64,000 bases of DNA, from positions 1 through 64,000 of the forward strand of contig CAZVJF010000012.1 of assembly GCA_964627445.1 (NCBI GenBank), given 5' to 3'. The stretch is from Luteibaculum sp964627445 (GTDB lineage: Bacteria > Bacteroidota > Bacteroidia > Flavobacteriales_D > Luteibaculaceae). Under the pieces are notes generated by a model that was not told where the DNA came from, ran no database searches, and saw nothing but the letters and a program-made list of their open reading frames with translations. Below, in pieces: positions 41,468 to 51,378 of this stretch; the first letter of the stretch is position 1, and every line of letters starts with the position of its first letter. Position numbers and translations under genes: made by a program.

Positions 41468-42675
41468 ATGTTTTGAGCTGCTATCCAGCTGGTAGTCCAG
41501 GCATTTTGAAAATTAAAGCCGCCTGTAATCCCATCGATATTTACGACTTCGCCTGCCACAAAAAAACCAGGGAACGCTTTCAGCTCCATTCGCTTCATAT
41601 CAATACCCCGGGTATCAATACCGCCTGCAGTTACAAATTCCTCTTTGTAAGTAGTTTTTCCCTTCGCCTCAAAAAGCTGGTGGGTAAGCACCGCAGCTAA
41701 AAAATCTACCTGCTTTTTACTCAGGTGCTGCCATGGGGTATCTGCAGTACAGCTGCAGGAATGCAATAAAAACTGCCAAAGTCTTTTTGGAATCGTATCA
41801 AAGGGGTGGTGACTTAAATTTACATGGCTGTTCCGAGCCTGAAAGGCTACTAGTTCCTTCCTAACCGCATGACCGTCTTGCCCCAACCAATTTACCGCTA
41901 CTTGATATTGATATTGTACCTCTGCCAAATCTTTAGCGGCATAGGCTGACAATTTTAAGACGGCTGGACCCGAAAACCCCCAGTGCGTTATCAACAGCGG
42001 TCCTTGATAGCTATGCCCAAACTGCGGCAAACTCACCGTTGCCAAGGGCACACTAATACCTGCCAGTTCTGTAATTTTTGTGCGTGATAGGTTAAACGAG
42101 AACAAAGAAGGAACACGGGGTAGGCACGCAACACCCGTGCGTTCTAAAAGCTTCCAAGCCGATTCCGTTCCTCCCGTGGTCCAGAGAATTTTGGCGCTTG
42201 CATACATCTCGTTCGTGCCTGTTTTAAGTGCATACGCCTTCGTTGTCTGCTGTATGGCAATTACCTTTTGTTGGGTGAATACCTTCCCTCCTAGCTTCGC
42301 AAAGCGGTTATTTAAACAAGCTACTATGGTTTCGCTACTGTTCGATTTCGGAAACACCCGGCCATCGTCTTCTATTTTCAACGCTACCCCCTGCTGTTCG
42401 AACCACTCCCAAACATCGCCTGTACAATACCGCGAAAAGGGCCCGCGCAATTCTTTAGAACCACGGGGGTACGCTCCTACAATTTCGGTAGGATCGAAAG
42501 CCGCATGCAACACATTGCAGCGACCACCACCAGAGATCCGAACCTTACTAAGTACTTGCTTGGAGCTTTCTAAAATGGCAACCTTTTTTTGGGGATTCTT
42601 TTCCAAATACTGTATCCCACCAAAAAAACCTGCTGCACCCCCACCTACTATAATAAGATCGTATGTATGTTGCAC
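41464..42675 (-). CDS. FAD-dependent oxidoreductase, HI0933/BaiN family
   Basis: The 403-residue flavoprotein has the FAD Rossmann motif LIIVGGGAAGFFGG (residues ~7-20), the family signature KVRISGGGRCNVLH, WTTGGTESAW, and the C-terminal FAD-binding FFVAGEVVNIDGITGGFNFQNAWTTSW region (AGEVVNIDGITGGFN). Members are poorly defined NAD(P)/FAD reductases, sometimes annotated as aminoacetone oxidase or BaiN. The exact reaction cannot be assigned. Confidence 0.85.
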   Translation of the reverse strand: MQHTYDLIIVGGGAAGFFGGIQYLEKNPQKKVAILESSKQVLSKVRISGGGRCNVLHAAFDPTEIVGAYPRGSKELRGPFSRYCTGDVWEWFEQQGVALKIEDDGRVFPKSNSSETIVACLNNRFAKLGGKVFTQQKVIAIQQTTKAYALKTGTNEMYASAKILWTTGGTESAWKLLERTGVACLPRVPSLFSFNLSRTKITELAGISVPLATVSLPQFGHSYQGPLLITHWGFSGPAVLKLSAYAAKDLAEVQYQYQVAVNWLGQDGHAVRKELVAFQARNSHVNLSHHPFDTIPKRLWQFLLHSCSCTADTPWQHLSKKQVDFLAAVLTHQLFEAKGKTTYKEEFVTAGGIDTRGIDMKRMELKAFPGFFVAGEVVNIDGITGGFNFQNAWTTSWIAAQNI

Positions 42676-42743
42676 TGCCGTTCCTGTTGTTTCTCAGCCT
42701 TCAAATAACGGCTATTCTTGCTACTTTAGCCCCCAATTACAGA

Positions 42744-43544
42744 ATGATGGTTCGTTTACTCAGCATATTTCTTTTATCACTGGTCCTTTTCTCTTCCTGT
42801 GGGATCAACAGCTATATTATGTTTCGCGACTCCCGAAAGATGGATTTGGAAATTCCGCCTTCGGTTTCTTACAACGAAGATTACGTTTTGGCTCCCAATG
42901 ACGTGCTTAGCTTGCGTGTATTTGGAAATGAAGGGATGGAATTGATTAACCCCACTATGGAAGGCGCTAACAACAACCAGCAAAACCTTTTTATGCGCGG
43001 TGGTGGTCAGGGTGCACAAAACAACATTGGTTTTCCATACCGCATAGAGCACGATGGTATGATAAACCTGCCCAAACTTGGGCGCGTTAAAGTTGCTGGC
43101 AAAACCCTGCGCGAAGCCGAGTTTATGATAGAAGAACTTATTGGGCAGTACATTAAAAAACCCTTTGTAATGATGAGCATTACAAATAATAGGGTTATTG
43201 TATCGCCTGGTACGGGTGGAACTGCACAAGTGATTTACCTACAAAACACCAATACTACCATTTTAGAGGCCCTTGCCTTGGCCGGAGGAATTACCGAACG
43301 CGGAAACGCAAAAAAGATAAAGCTCATTCGTAAGGAAGGAGATACCCGTCAGGTATATCGCATTGATCTTTCTACAGTAGATGGCATCGACATGGCCGAT
43401 ATGGTAGTGCAAGCCAATGATATTATCTACGTACAACCCCGTAGAGACCTAGCGCGTGAGTTTGTAAAAGAGTTTGCCCCCTACCTGTCCTTGCTTTCTT
43501 CCTCCCTACTCATTTACTCTGTGCTGGACGGTGGAAACCGCTAG
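42744..43544 (+). CDS. Wza-like polysaccharide export outer-membrane lipoprotein
   Basis: The product from 42744 is 266 residues. Its signal peptide is MMVRLLSIFLLSLVLFSSC with lipobox Cys19; an in-frame extension upstream to 42663 is not signal-like. The Poly_export domain (YVLAPNDVLSLRVFGNE, then HDGMINLPKLGRVKVAGKTL) and a following SLBB domain (ILEALALAGGITERGNAKKIKLIRK) are clear, and a C-terminal hydrophobic segment (YLSLLSSSLLIYSVL) is the Wza-type membrane helix. It would form the export pore for capsule or exopolysaccharide. Its partner kinase/Wzc gene is not in the window. The 3' end overlaps the symporter gene by 39 bp. Confidence 0.85.
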   Translation: MMVRLLSIFLLSLVLFSSCGINSYIMFRDSRKMDLEIPPSVSYNEDYVLAPNDVLSLRVFGNEGMELINPTMEGANNNQQNLFMRGGGQGAQNNIGFPYRIEHDGMINLPKLGRVKVAGKTLREAEFMIEELIGQYIKKPFVMMSITNNRVIVSPGTGGTAQVIYLQNTNTTILEALALAGGITERGNAKKIKLIRKEGDTRQVYRIDLSTVDGIDMADMVVQANDIIYVQPRRDLAREFVKEFAPYLSLLSSSLLIYSVLDGGNR

Positions 43545-44993
43545 AACTCGATCTACCAAGACCAGCATACCCAGGGTAAGCAAACCATTTACCAACAGGA
43601 GTTCATACCCCAATTGGTAGCCCGGAATCCAAACGGGCAACTGGCTTTTTATGAGATAAGTAAGCACGGGAGACAGCAAACCGATGACTGGAATCCAGTA
43701 AGCGCGAGCTCCAAAGGCTTTTTTGCGGTAGAGGCTAAATAAGAACATGCCCAAAATGGGACCGTAGGTATAACCCGCAACCGTTAGCAATTGATCGATA
43801 ACGCTGGAGTCGGCCAATTGCTCAAACACCACAATCACCACAAACAGCAGTGCAGAAACGGCTACATGTATTGCCCTACGCAGTTTTTTTCCTTCGCCTT
43901 TACCTGCTCTTGGCTTAAAGAAATCTACGTACACCGAAGTTGTCAAAGAAGTTAGCGCGCTATCGGCACTACTGTAAGCTGCCGCAATAAGGCCCAGTAG
44001 AAAGAACACGGCCGTTATGGTTCCCAAATTGCCCGACAATGCCAGGGACGGGAAAAAAGCATCGCTCTTTTCCGAAGCATCCAATACAAAAGCTCCGGAA
44101 TCGGCATAGAGATACATGAGGGCGCCAAAGGCCAAGAATACTAAGTTCACCCCTATGAGTACCGCAGCAAACGACAGCATGTTTTTTTGTGCATCGCGTA
44201 TGGAACGGCAGCTGAGGTTTTTCTGCATCATATCTTGGTCCATCCCGGTCATGGTTATGGTTATGAGCGCGCCACCCAAAAATTGTTTCCAAAAGTAGTC
44301 CCTCGCATTGTAGTCCTCCCAATTAAAGATCTCGGAATAGCTGCTCTCCCCTATTGCTGCAACGGCATCGCCTATAGAAAAGCCCATTTGTTGCGCCAAC
44401 TGGTAAAACGCTACTCCTATGGCCAACAGCATAAAGGTGGTTTGCAAGGTGTCGGTCCAAATAATGGTTTTTATCCCTCCCTTATTGGTGTACAGCCATA
44501 TAAGTACTATGCTAAATAAAGCAACCACCGCGAAGGGAATATCGTAGGGCGCCAGCACTAGCGAATGCAATACCAAACACACCAGATACAACCGAAAAGA
44601 AGCACCCAAAACACGGCTGAATAAAAAGAAGGCAGCTCCTGTTTTATTTCCAGCCAGGCCCAGCTTTTCTTGCAGCAAGGTATAAATAGAGGTAAGGTTA
44701 TGCTTGTAGTACAGCGGCATCAATACGTAGGCGATAAAAAGATATCCTACAAAATAGCCCAGCACCACCTGGAAATAGCTAAACCCACTGCTTCCTACCC
44801 AGCCCGGAACCGAAATAAAGGTTACACCCGATAAGGATGCACCGATCATTCCAAAAGCCACTACATACCACGGAGAGTTTCGATCTCCAACCAAAAAGCC
44901 CGCCTCGCCCGCGTCTTTGCCGGTAATACGTGCAATGACTAGCAACACCAAAAAATACAGGGCAATAAGCCCCAAAACCCAAAATGCGTTCAT
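43506..44993 (-). CDS. Sodium:solute symporter (SSS family)
   Basis: The 495-residue membrane protein has about 13 hydrophobic segments. It has the SSS hallmarks: FLVGDRNSPWYVVAFGMIGASLSGVTFISVPGW region (GMIGASLSGVTFISVPG), GGIKTIIWTDTLQTTFML, and GLIAAAYSSADSALTSLTTSV with the Na2-site serines. Substrate (sugar, amino acid, proline or other) cannot be predicted. Its start is 9 bp from the possible upstream start of recR on the other strand, so a divergent promoter lies in 44994-45046. Confidence 0.87.
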   Translation of the reverse strand: MNAFWVLGLIALYFLVLLVIARITGKDAGEAGFLVGDRNSPWYVVAFGMIGASLSGVTFISVPGWVGSSGFSYFQVVLGYFVGYLFIAYVLMPLYYKHNLTSIYTLLQEKLGLAGNKTGAAFFLFSRVLGASFRLYLVCLVLHSLVLAPYDIPFAVVALFSIVLIWLYTNKGGIKTIIWTDTLQTTFMLLAIGVAFYQLAQQMGFSIGDAVAAIGESSYSEIFNWEDYNARDYFWKQFLGGALITITMTGMDQDMMQKNLSCRSIRDAQKNMLSFAAVLIGVNLVFLAFGALMYLYADSGAFVLDASEKSDAFFPSLALSGNLGTITAVFFLLGLIAAAYSSADSALTSLTTSVYVDFFKPRAGKGEGKKLRRAIHVAVSALLFVVIVVFEQLADSSVIDQLLTVAGYTYGPILGMFLFSLYRKKAFGARAYWIPVIGLLSPVLTYLIKSQLPVWIPGYQLGYELLLVNGLLTLGMLVLVDRVLAVSTVQHRVNE

Positions 44994-45046
44994 GCAAAAA
45001 AGCTTGGAAAGTAAGCATTATTTTATTGCGTTTATTTGCAGGCGTC

Positions 45047-45661
45047 ATGGAGAACCCGCTTCCTTCTAAATACTTGCAGCAGGCCGTAGAGCAAATGGCA
45101 TCTTTGCCTTCGGTTGGAAAAAGAACGGCCCTGCGCTTGGTGCTGCACATGCTCAAATGGGATGCGAGCCAGGTAAAAGAGTTTGGCGACACCTTTTCGC
45201 ACTTGCACGAGCGCATTGCGTACTGTAAAAAATGCCACAACATTTCCGATACAGAAATTTGCAGTATTTGCGCCAACCCCAAGCGCAATGAAAACCTGAT
45301 ATGCATTGTAGAATCGGTACAAGATGTACTGGCTGTAGAAGCTACACTACAATACAATGGCGTTTATCACGTATTGGGTGGAGTGATAGCCCCTTTGGAA
45401 GGTATAGGCCCGGGGGACTTAACCATAGAACTCCTGATGGAGCGTTTGGCAACACAAGATATTACCGAGGTAATTATTGCGCTTAATGGCAATATGGAAG
45501 GAGAAACCACCGCATATTATCTGTACAAGCGCATAAAAGAGTACTGCGACAACGTGAGTACCTTAGCCCGCGGTATTGGCTTTAGCGATGAGTTGGAATT
45601 TACCGATGAAGTATCGCTAGGCAAATCCATTATTAACCGAACCCCTTTTGAGAAGGCCTAG
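45047..45661 (+). CDS. recR: Recombination mediator RecR
   Basis: The 204-residue protein starts at ATG 45047 (MENPLPSKYLQQAVEQM); an extension to 44984 exists but does not fit the family length. A helix-hairpin-helix LPSVGKRTALRLVLHML, a Cys4 zinc finger (CKKCHN ... CSICANP), and a TOPRIM domain (CIVESVQDVLAVEA, GGVIAPLEGIGPGDL) are present. RecR loads RecA onto SSB-coated gaps with RecO. The next gene begins 4 bp after the stop. Confidence 0.93.
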   Translation: MENPLPSKYLQQAVEQMASLPSVGKRTALRLVLHMLKWDASQVKEFGDTFSHLHERIAYCKKCHNISDTEICSICANPKRNENLICIVESVQDVLAVEATLQYNGVYHVLGGVIAPLEGIGPGDLTIELLMERLATQDITEVIIALNGNMEGETTAYYLYKRIKEYCDNVSTLARGIGFSDELEFTDEVSLGKSIINRTPFEKA

Positions 45662-45664
45662 GGC

Positions 45665-47584
45665 ATGGATGTTAGCATAGTCATTGTAAACTACAACGTA
45701 AAGCACTTTTTACATCAGTGTTTGCAATCGGTTTACGATGCTGCAGGCGCGCTAGACATTGAAGTTTTTGTTGTTGATAACAAGTCGGTTGACGGGTCGC
45801 AGGAAATGGTGCAGCAGCAATTTCCTAAGGTGCACCTGATCGCCAATACCGAGAACGTTGGTTTTAGCAAAGCCAATAACCAAGCCATACGCCAGTGTAG
45901 TGGCCAGTATGTTTTGTTACTAAACCCCGATACGGTACTGCAAGAAGACACCTTGCAAGCCTGTGTCAATGCCCTGCATGCCGATGACAGCATTGGTGGG
46001 TTGGGAGTAAAAATGATAGACGGTTCGGGGGCCTACCTACCCGAAAGCAAGCGCGGACTTCCCAGCCCAGCTACCGCTTTTTGGAAAATGACGGGCATGG
46101 CAGCCATGTTCCCGAAATCTAAGCTCTTTGCACGCTATTACCTGGGCCATTTAAATGCCGAAGAAAGCCATTACATTGAGGTGCTTTCTGGGGCATTCAT
46201 GTTTATGCGCAAAGATGCACTGGCCAAAGCAGGCTTGTTGGATGAAGACTTTTTTATGTACGGAGAGGACATTGACCTATCCTACCGCATACTCAAAGCA
46301 GGCTACAAGAATTACTACCTGGCCTCCACCCAAATTATTCACTACAAGGGCGAAAGCACCAAAAAAGGCAGCTTAAATTATGTAAGGGTCTTTTACCAGG
46401 CCATGATATTGTACGCCCAGAAGCACTTTAAAGGCAATAATGCTGCACTATTTGTGAGTGTAATAAAGCTTGCCGTTTATGCAAAAGCCTTTTTAGCCTT
46501 GGTAGTAACCCTCTGGAAAAAGCTTTGGAAACCCCTCTTGGAAATGGCTTTTATAGCGGGAGCTTTTATGCTTACTTCGCTGCTGTATCAAGAATACCGC
46601 AACAAAATATTTCCGGCAGACATTGTGCAATATGCACCTTGGATACAGTCTTTATTAATTGTGCTTTGTGCGGTGTTTGCTGGGAGCTACCAGAAAAACT
46701 CATCGTTTAAGGCGTTAAACAAAACAGCACTAACGGGCTTTTTGGCCAGCGGCTTTCTGTATGCCTTATTACCCGAAGGTTTGCGCTTCTCGCGCTTTTT
46801 AGTTTTGGGTAATGCCCTGCTGGTTTGGCCTTTGTTGCTTACGCTTCGTAAGGTTTTAGATCAACTCCGGTTTTCGCAATATTTTGTGAGTGCCAACAAG
46901 CGCATCTTAGTGGTTGGAACAGGAGAAGCCGCGGATGACGTAGTGTCTAAATTAAGTGCTAGCCACACCGACATGCTGATCTCTAAATGGTTTCCTCCCA
47001 ACTACAATACTGCTCAATTGCGCAGCATGGAAATTGAGTTGCAAGAACGTGTGCGTATCCACAAGGTTGATGAACTCTTGTTTTTGAACGACTCTCTAAA
47101 AAACGAGTGGATTTTAGCTTTTATGACGGTGCCTTTTTCCCGGGAGATTACCTTTAAAATCCTACCAAAAACAGCCGATTTTATTATTGGGTCTGGGTCT
47201 AAGGACCAACCGGGCGAGCTCAATTACTTGGAAACCGAACCCTTATTCTCTAAAACCGCCATCCGAAAAAAAACAGCTGTAGATGCATTGCTATCCCTGC
47301 TTGTGGTGGTATGCTTACCCTACCTTTTGTTTTTTAACCAACCCAAAGCTCTCCTAAAAGCTTGGATTCTTGTGGTTTTTGGTTCACACCATTGGATAGG
47401 CTTAAACCAATCGTTTAGAGCGACTTTATTGGATACAAATGCCTTTTGCGGTATACTTACGGTAGCACCAGCCAACCTGTCGCAAGAAGATATTATTAGC
47501 TTAAACCGCGCGTATTGCAAGCAATACAGGCTACGAAACGACTTGTGGATGTTTTGGAAAAGGCACAGGAACTTAGTTCCATAG
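45665..47584 (+). CDS. GT2 glycosyltransferase fused to a sugar-transferase-like membrane region
   Basis: The 639-residue protein has a GT-A rhamnosyltransferase-like domain (residues 1-~260: SIVIVNYNVKHFL, VVDNKSVDGS, GFSKANNQAI, LLLNPDT with the DxD-like Asp, EVLSGAFMFMRKDAL, FFMYGEDIDLSYRI). Behind it are four or five membrane segments and a Rossmann-like region (ILVVGTGEAADDVVSKL, ~residue 417), then another hydrophobic segment and a tail ending YRLRNDLWMFWKRHR. The second half looks like a polyprenyl-phosphate sugar transferase (WbaP type) without a recognisable catalytic core. It may anchor or organise cell-surface glycan synthesis. No split into two genes is needed, as the frame is continuous. 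Confidence 0.78.
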   Translation: MDVSIVIVNYNVKHFLHQCLQSVYDAAGALDIEVFVVDNKSVDGSQEMVQQQFPKVHLIANTENVGFSKANNQAIRQCSGQYVLLLNPDTVLQEDTLQACVNALHADDSIGGLGVKMIDGSGAYLPESKRGLPSPATAFWKMTGMAAMFPKSKLFARYYLGHLNAEESHYIEVLSGAFMFMRKDALAKAGLLDEDFFMYGEDIDLSYRILKAGYKNYYLASTQIIHYKGESTKKGSLNYVRVFYQAMILYAQKHFKGNNAALFVSVIKLAVYAKAFLALVVTLWKKLWKPLLEMAFIAGAFMLTSLLYQEYRNKIFPADIVQYAPWIQSLLIVLCAVFAGSYQKNSSFKALNKTALTGFLASGFLYALLPEGLRFSRFLVLGNALLVWPLLLTLRKVLDQLRFSQYFVSANKRILVVGTGEAADDVVSKLSASHTDMLISKWFPPNYNTAQLRSMEIELQERVRIHKVDELLFLNDSLKNEWILAFMTVPFSREITFKILPKTADFIIGSGSKDQPGELNYLETEPLFSKTAIRKKTAVDALLSLLVVVCLPYLLFFNQPKALLKAWILVVFGSHHWIGLNQSFRATLLDTNAFCGILTVAPANLSQEDIISLNRAYCKQYRLRNDLWMFWKRHRNLVP

Positions 47585-47600
47585 CAATATGGTGCAAACC

Positions 47601-47631
47601 TTTGTCTACATGGGTTATTCGTATAAATTTG
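47601..47631 (+). promoter_or_regulatory. Bacteroidota promoter for the E2 gene (TTTG-N19-TAAATTTG)
   Basis: TTTG at 47601-47604, a 19-bp spacer and TAAATTTG at 47624-47631 match the -33/-7 consensus exactly. The leader before the ATG at 47651 would be about 15 nt. The E2 gene and the three genes after it are close enough (23, 3 and 0 bp) to share this promoter. Confidence 0.7.
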
Positions 47632-47650
47632 TACGCAACTGAAACTACTT

Positions 47651-48997
47651 ATGGGCAAGATTGAAATTTTACTTCCTAAAATGGGAGAAAGTGTTGCAGA
47701 GGCAACCGTGACATCAATAGTGGCAAGTGCCGGTGATAAGGTGGAGGCAGATGATCCCATCATAGAAATCGCCACAGACAAAGTAGATAGCGAGGTTCCC
47801 GCTCCGGAAGATGGAACTATTGTAGAGATTTTATGCGCAGAAGGCGATGTGGTAGAAGTTGGAAAACCCATTGCGATCATTGAGGTAGAAGGAGCCGCAG
47901 ACGTTGCCCCTGCTACAACGAGCGCACCAGAAGCATCGAAAGAAGAACCCGTTGAAGAGGTTGCTGAAGTTATTGAGCAAGACATGGCCGCGGTTACCGA
48001 AACGGTGGCAAAAACGGGGCCCTCTGGCAAGTTTTACAGTCCGCTAGTTCGCAGCATTGCTAAAGAAGAAAACATTAGCATGCAAGAGCTAGAGCAAATT
48101 GAAGGCAGCGGAGCTCAAGGCCGCGTTACCAAAGAAGATATTTTGGATTACGTAGCCAACCGTAAAAACGGAGCCACTCCTAAACCCGCTGCACAGCCAG
48201 CGGCCCCTAAAGCTGCGCCAGCGGCCGCTGCCAAGGCAACACCCGCTGCAGCCGAGGTGCAAGCACCAGCAGTATCGGTTAGTGGAGGCGATGAAATTGT
48301 AGAGATGGGACGCATGCGCAAGCTAATTGCCGACCATATGGTAATGTCTAAACGCGTTTCACCACACGTAACCTCTTTTGTAGAGGCCGATGTAACCAAT
48401 ATTGTGCTGTGGAGAAACAAAATCAAAAAAGATTTTGAAAAGCGCGAAGGCGAAAAAATCACCTTTACACCCATATTTATCGAAGCGGTAGTAAACGCCA
48501 TCAAAGAATTTCCAGAGATCAACATCTCGGTTAAAGACAACGATAAAATTGTACACCGCAAGAACATCAACGTAGGAATGGCAACCGCCCTTCCGAGTGG
48601 TGACCTTATTGTTCCTGTGGTTAAAAATGCCGACCGATACAACTTGGTTGGACTCACCAAAGCAGTAAATGATTTGGCGAACCGCGCACGCGTAAACAAG
48701 CTAAAGCCGGAAGAAATTCAGGATGGAACATACACCTTAACCAATGTAGGTTCTTTCGGTAACGTGTTCGGAACGCCCATTATCAATCAGCCACAAGTAG
48801 CCATTATGGCGGTAGGTGCCATCAAGAAAAAGCCTGCAGTTATAGAAACACCTACAGGTGATGTGATAGGTATTCGTTACTTTATGATGCTTTCGCACTC
48901 TTATGACCACCGCGTGGTAGACGGAGCGCTTGGAGGCAAGTTTGTACGTAAAGTAGGCGACCTATTGGAGTCTTTTGACCCCAACCGAGAAATATAA
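47651..48997 (+). CDS. 2-oxo acid dehydrogenase E2 component (dihydrolipoyl acyltransferase)
   Basis: The 448-residue protein has the E2 layout: lipoyl domain (1-80) with the lipoylated Lys in IATDKVDSEVPAP, an Ala/Glu/Pro linker, the E1/E3-binding domain (SPLVRSIAKEENISMQELEQ, GRVTKEDIL), a long Ala/Pro linker, and the catalytic domain with HSYDHRVVDGALGG (His-Asp pair near the C-terminus). It transfers acyl groups from lipoyl-lysine to CoA. The 'MGESVAEAT' start is typical for branched-chain keto-acid dehydrogenase, but the pyruvate or oxoglutarate type is not excluded. No E1 or E3 gene is in the window. Confidence 0.88.
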   Translation: MGKIEILLPKMGESVAEATVTSIVASAGDKVEADDPIIEIATDKVDSEVPAPEDGTIVEILCAEGDVVEVGKPIAIIEVEGAADVAPATTSAPEASKEEPVEEVAEVIEQDMAAVTETVAKTGPSGKFYSPLVRSIAKEENISMQELEQIEGSGAQGRVTKEDILDYVANRKNGATPKPAAQPAAPKAAPAAAAKATPAAAEVQAPAVSVSGGDEIVEMGRMRKLIADHMVMSKRVSPHVTSFVEADVTNIVLWRNKIKKDFEKREGEKITFTPIFIEAVVNAIKEFPEINISVKDNDKIVHRKNINVGMATALPSGDLIVPVVKNADRYNLVGLTKAVNDLANRARVNKLKPEEIQDGTYTLTNVGSFGNVFGTPIINQPQVAIMAVGAIKKKPAVIETPTGDVIGIRYFMMLSHSYDHRVVDGALGGKFVRKVGDLLESFDPNREI

Positions 48998-49020
48998 ATA
49001 TCCACCCATAATCCAACACA

Positions 49021-51375
49021 ATGAAAGGGACTCTTAGCATCCTTATACTTCTTTTAGCATTTAGCTACACCGCTGAAGCACAAATATTTGGCAAAAAGCG
49101 TAAAAAAGAAGACACCGAACAAAGCGATGAAAAAGGTGGCGACAAGAAAAAGAAAAAAGGAAAAAAGGAGGATGCTGAAGAGAAAGAAGATGCTCCTCCT
49201 GGAGCAGCTCCGGTGAACACCGAAATAGATGCTGAAGCACTACGGTTTTTAGATAGCCTACAAGTAGAAATGGGGGGTGAAGTCCCCGACACTACGGACT
49301 CCGGAGGTATTTTTGGAGGTTTACTCGGTGGCGATAAAAAAGATGACCAACGCGCCATAGGCCCCTACACGGTGCCTACGCCCGTTGTGTATCCCGATGA
49401 GCAAGCACAGGAATATCGCACATACCTAGTTAGACGTTCTCGGGATATCAAAAAGGATATGCCAGCCATTCCGGTGCCGCAAGCCGAAGACCGCTTTCAA
49501 TTAGAGAGCTTCCGAAACAAGAAGGGGCAAGAATTAATGGATGCAGGATTTTACGATCATGCGTATTTTATGTTTGAGCAAATCCTACTATTAAATAACA
49601 ACCTTCCTGGTGTACATTTTAATGCGGGCTTTTGTATTTTAAACGGTTACGGAGAACCCAGCAAAGCGATCTCGCACTTGAAGCGAGCTGTGTTAGCTAC
49701 GAGTATAAAACCCGTAGAACCTTATTACGACACCGCACCTACCGAAGCTATTTACTGGCTGGGTGTAGCATACCACAGAATTGGTGATCTAACGGAAGCG
49801 GAACGCAAATACAAAACGTTCTTACAAGTGGCCGACAGCAAAACCCCCAACGTGGATGATGCAAGAGTAGCACTAGAACAAGTAAAAACTGCTAGAGGTC
49901 TGATCCTCAATCCAGGGAATGGCAAAATAATTAATGCTGAAGCCATCAATACGCCCTACTCGGATCTGGCACCCATGCCTTACAATTTTAACGGCAATCT
50001 AATGTTTGCCTCTGCTCGCATTGATGCCAATAACTTCACCGAGTCTGAGTGGTTTAGTACCGAATCGGCACGGGCTGGTATGGATATTTACCGTGCCGAA
50101 CGCAATGTGTATTTGGAATGGGCAGAAGCAGAAAAACTGGAAATCTCTGGGCGCTACGATGACTATCCAGCCGCTATTACTGAAGATGGGCAAAACCTTA
50201 TTTTCTTTCAAGGACGAGAGGATTACAGTGATTTTTACCAAGCCACGCTAACAGGAAAATCTTACGAGCAAAAAGGCCGTCAATTTCCAGAGACCCAATC
50301 GCAAGCTTGGTCGCCCTTTATTTCTATAAGTCCCGATGGAAAGAAGGCCGTATTTGCTGCAGAATTAGAAGATTCTTTTGGTGGACTAGACTTGTACATT
50401 GTTCGCAAAGACGACCTTGGAAAATGGTCTGCCCCCATCAACTTAGGAGAAGATGTAAACAGCAAATACAATGAAACCACTCCATCCTTCCATCCCAACG
50501 GCCGCGCTATCTTCTTCTCTTGCGATGGTCCCAAATCTATGGGAGGATATGACGTATTTAAAACCGAACTAGAGCCCAGCGGGGTTTTCTCCGTACCCGA
50601 AAACATGAAGCCCCCCGTTAACTCTTACTTTGACGAATTATTTTTTAGCTTCAGTGCAGACGGTACTTACGGTTTTCTTTCTAGAAATGGCGGCAAACTC
50701 AACAAAGGCGATTTTGATATTTACGAGATCAATTTCAAGGCGATCAACTTTTCGCTAAATCAGTCCGAGGAACGCTACAAAGGCCTAAACAATGCAGATA
50801 AGGTTGGCAATACCTATGTGCAAGTTGCCAACCTGCTTACCAACACGGCCGAGCGTGTGGCAAAATCAGACGATGGTAAGTACTACATTATTCTACAACC
50901 GGGTACGAGCTACCGCCTAACGTACATCGAAAACGGAAAGAAAAAGGAAGAAGAAACCTTTTTGTCACCAAGCAATTTGGGCTTGGATGACAGAAAGCTA
51001 GAAATCACTCCGGCTATGTTGGGTTCTATTGAAGCCACGCTAAAAGGTAAAAGCCTAAAAACGGCCCTGGAGACAGAGTATCGCAAAAGCGGACAGCGAC
51101 TATCGTGGCAGGTTATGGTAGATAACGTGCCGTACGCTTTGCCCAACAAAGAAATACGATTGCTGAACAAGAACGGGCAGGTTGTAAAAACCTTTAGCAC
51201 CAATGCGGAGGGTAGGTTTGACTTCAGCCTAGTTCCCTCCGACCAGGACTATATTTTTGAAGTAGAGGTCGAAGAAATGAATATTTGCGACCGCCTATCG
51301 GTAATCTTACAACGCGATGATGTGCGCTTACGCGATTACACCTACGAGGTGCACCAATGCTTTGAACCCTTTTAG
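49021..51375 (+). CDS. Exported TPR and PD40 (WD40-like) repeat protein
   Basis: The 784-residue product has a signal peptide (ILILLLAFSYTAEA, then Q), a Lys/Glu-rich segment (about 24-62), TPR-like helices (160-290: QELMDAGFYDHAYFMFEQI, AIYWLGVAYHRIGDLTEAERKYK), and PD40-type repeats (SPFISISPDGKKAVFA, TTPSFHPNGRAIFFSCDG, FFSFSADGTYGFLSRNGG). A carboxypeptidase-regulatory-like beta domain is near 720-765. The layout resembles PorE-like proteins of the type IX system, but the OmpA domain of PorE is not visible here. The mature protein is probably periplasmic and envelope-associated. Confidence 0.72.
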   Translation: MKGTLSILILLLAFSYTAEAQIFGKKRKKEDTEQSDEKGGDKKKKKGKKEDAEEKEDAPPGAAPVNTEIDAEALRFLDSLQVEMGGEVPDTTDSGGIFGGLLGGDKKDDQRAIGPYTVPTPVVYPDEQAQEYRTYLVRRSRDIKKDMPAIPVPQAEDRFQLESFRNKKGQELMDAGFYDHAYFMFEQILLLNNNLPGVHFNAGFCILNGYGEPSKAISHLKRAVLATSIKPVEPYYDTAPTEAIYWLGVAYHRIGDLTEAERKYKTFLQVADSKTPNVDDARVALEQVKTARGLILNPGNGKIINAEAINTPYSDLAPMPYNFNGNLMFASARIDANNFTESEWFSTESARAGMDIYRAERNVYLEWAEAEKLEISGRYDDYPAAITEDGQNLIFFQGREDYSDFYQATLTGKSYEQKGRQFPETQSQAWSPFISISPDGKKAVFAAELEDSFGGLDLYIVRKDDLGKWSAPINLGEDVNSKYNETTPSFHPNGRAIFFSCDGPKSMGGYDVFKTELEPSGVFSVPENMKPPVNSYFDELFFSFSADGTYGFLSRNGGKLNKGDFDIYEINFKAINFSLNQSEERYKGLNNADKVGNTYVQVANLLTNTAERVAKSDDGKYYIILQPGTSYRLTYIENGKKKEEETFLSPSNLGLDDRKLEITPAMLGSIEATLKGKSLKTALETEYRKSGQRLSWQVMVDNVPYALPNKEIRLLNKNGQVVKTFSTNAEGRFDFSLVPSDQDYIFEVEVEEMNICDRLSVILQRDDVRLRDYTYEVHQCFEPF

Positions 51376-51378
51376 CGC

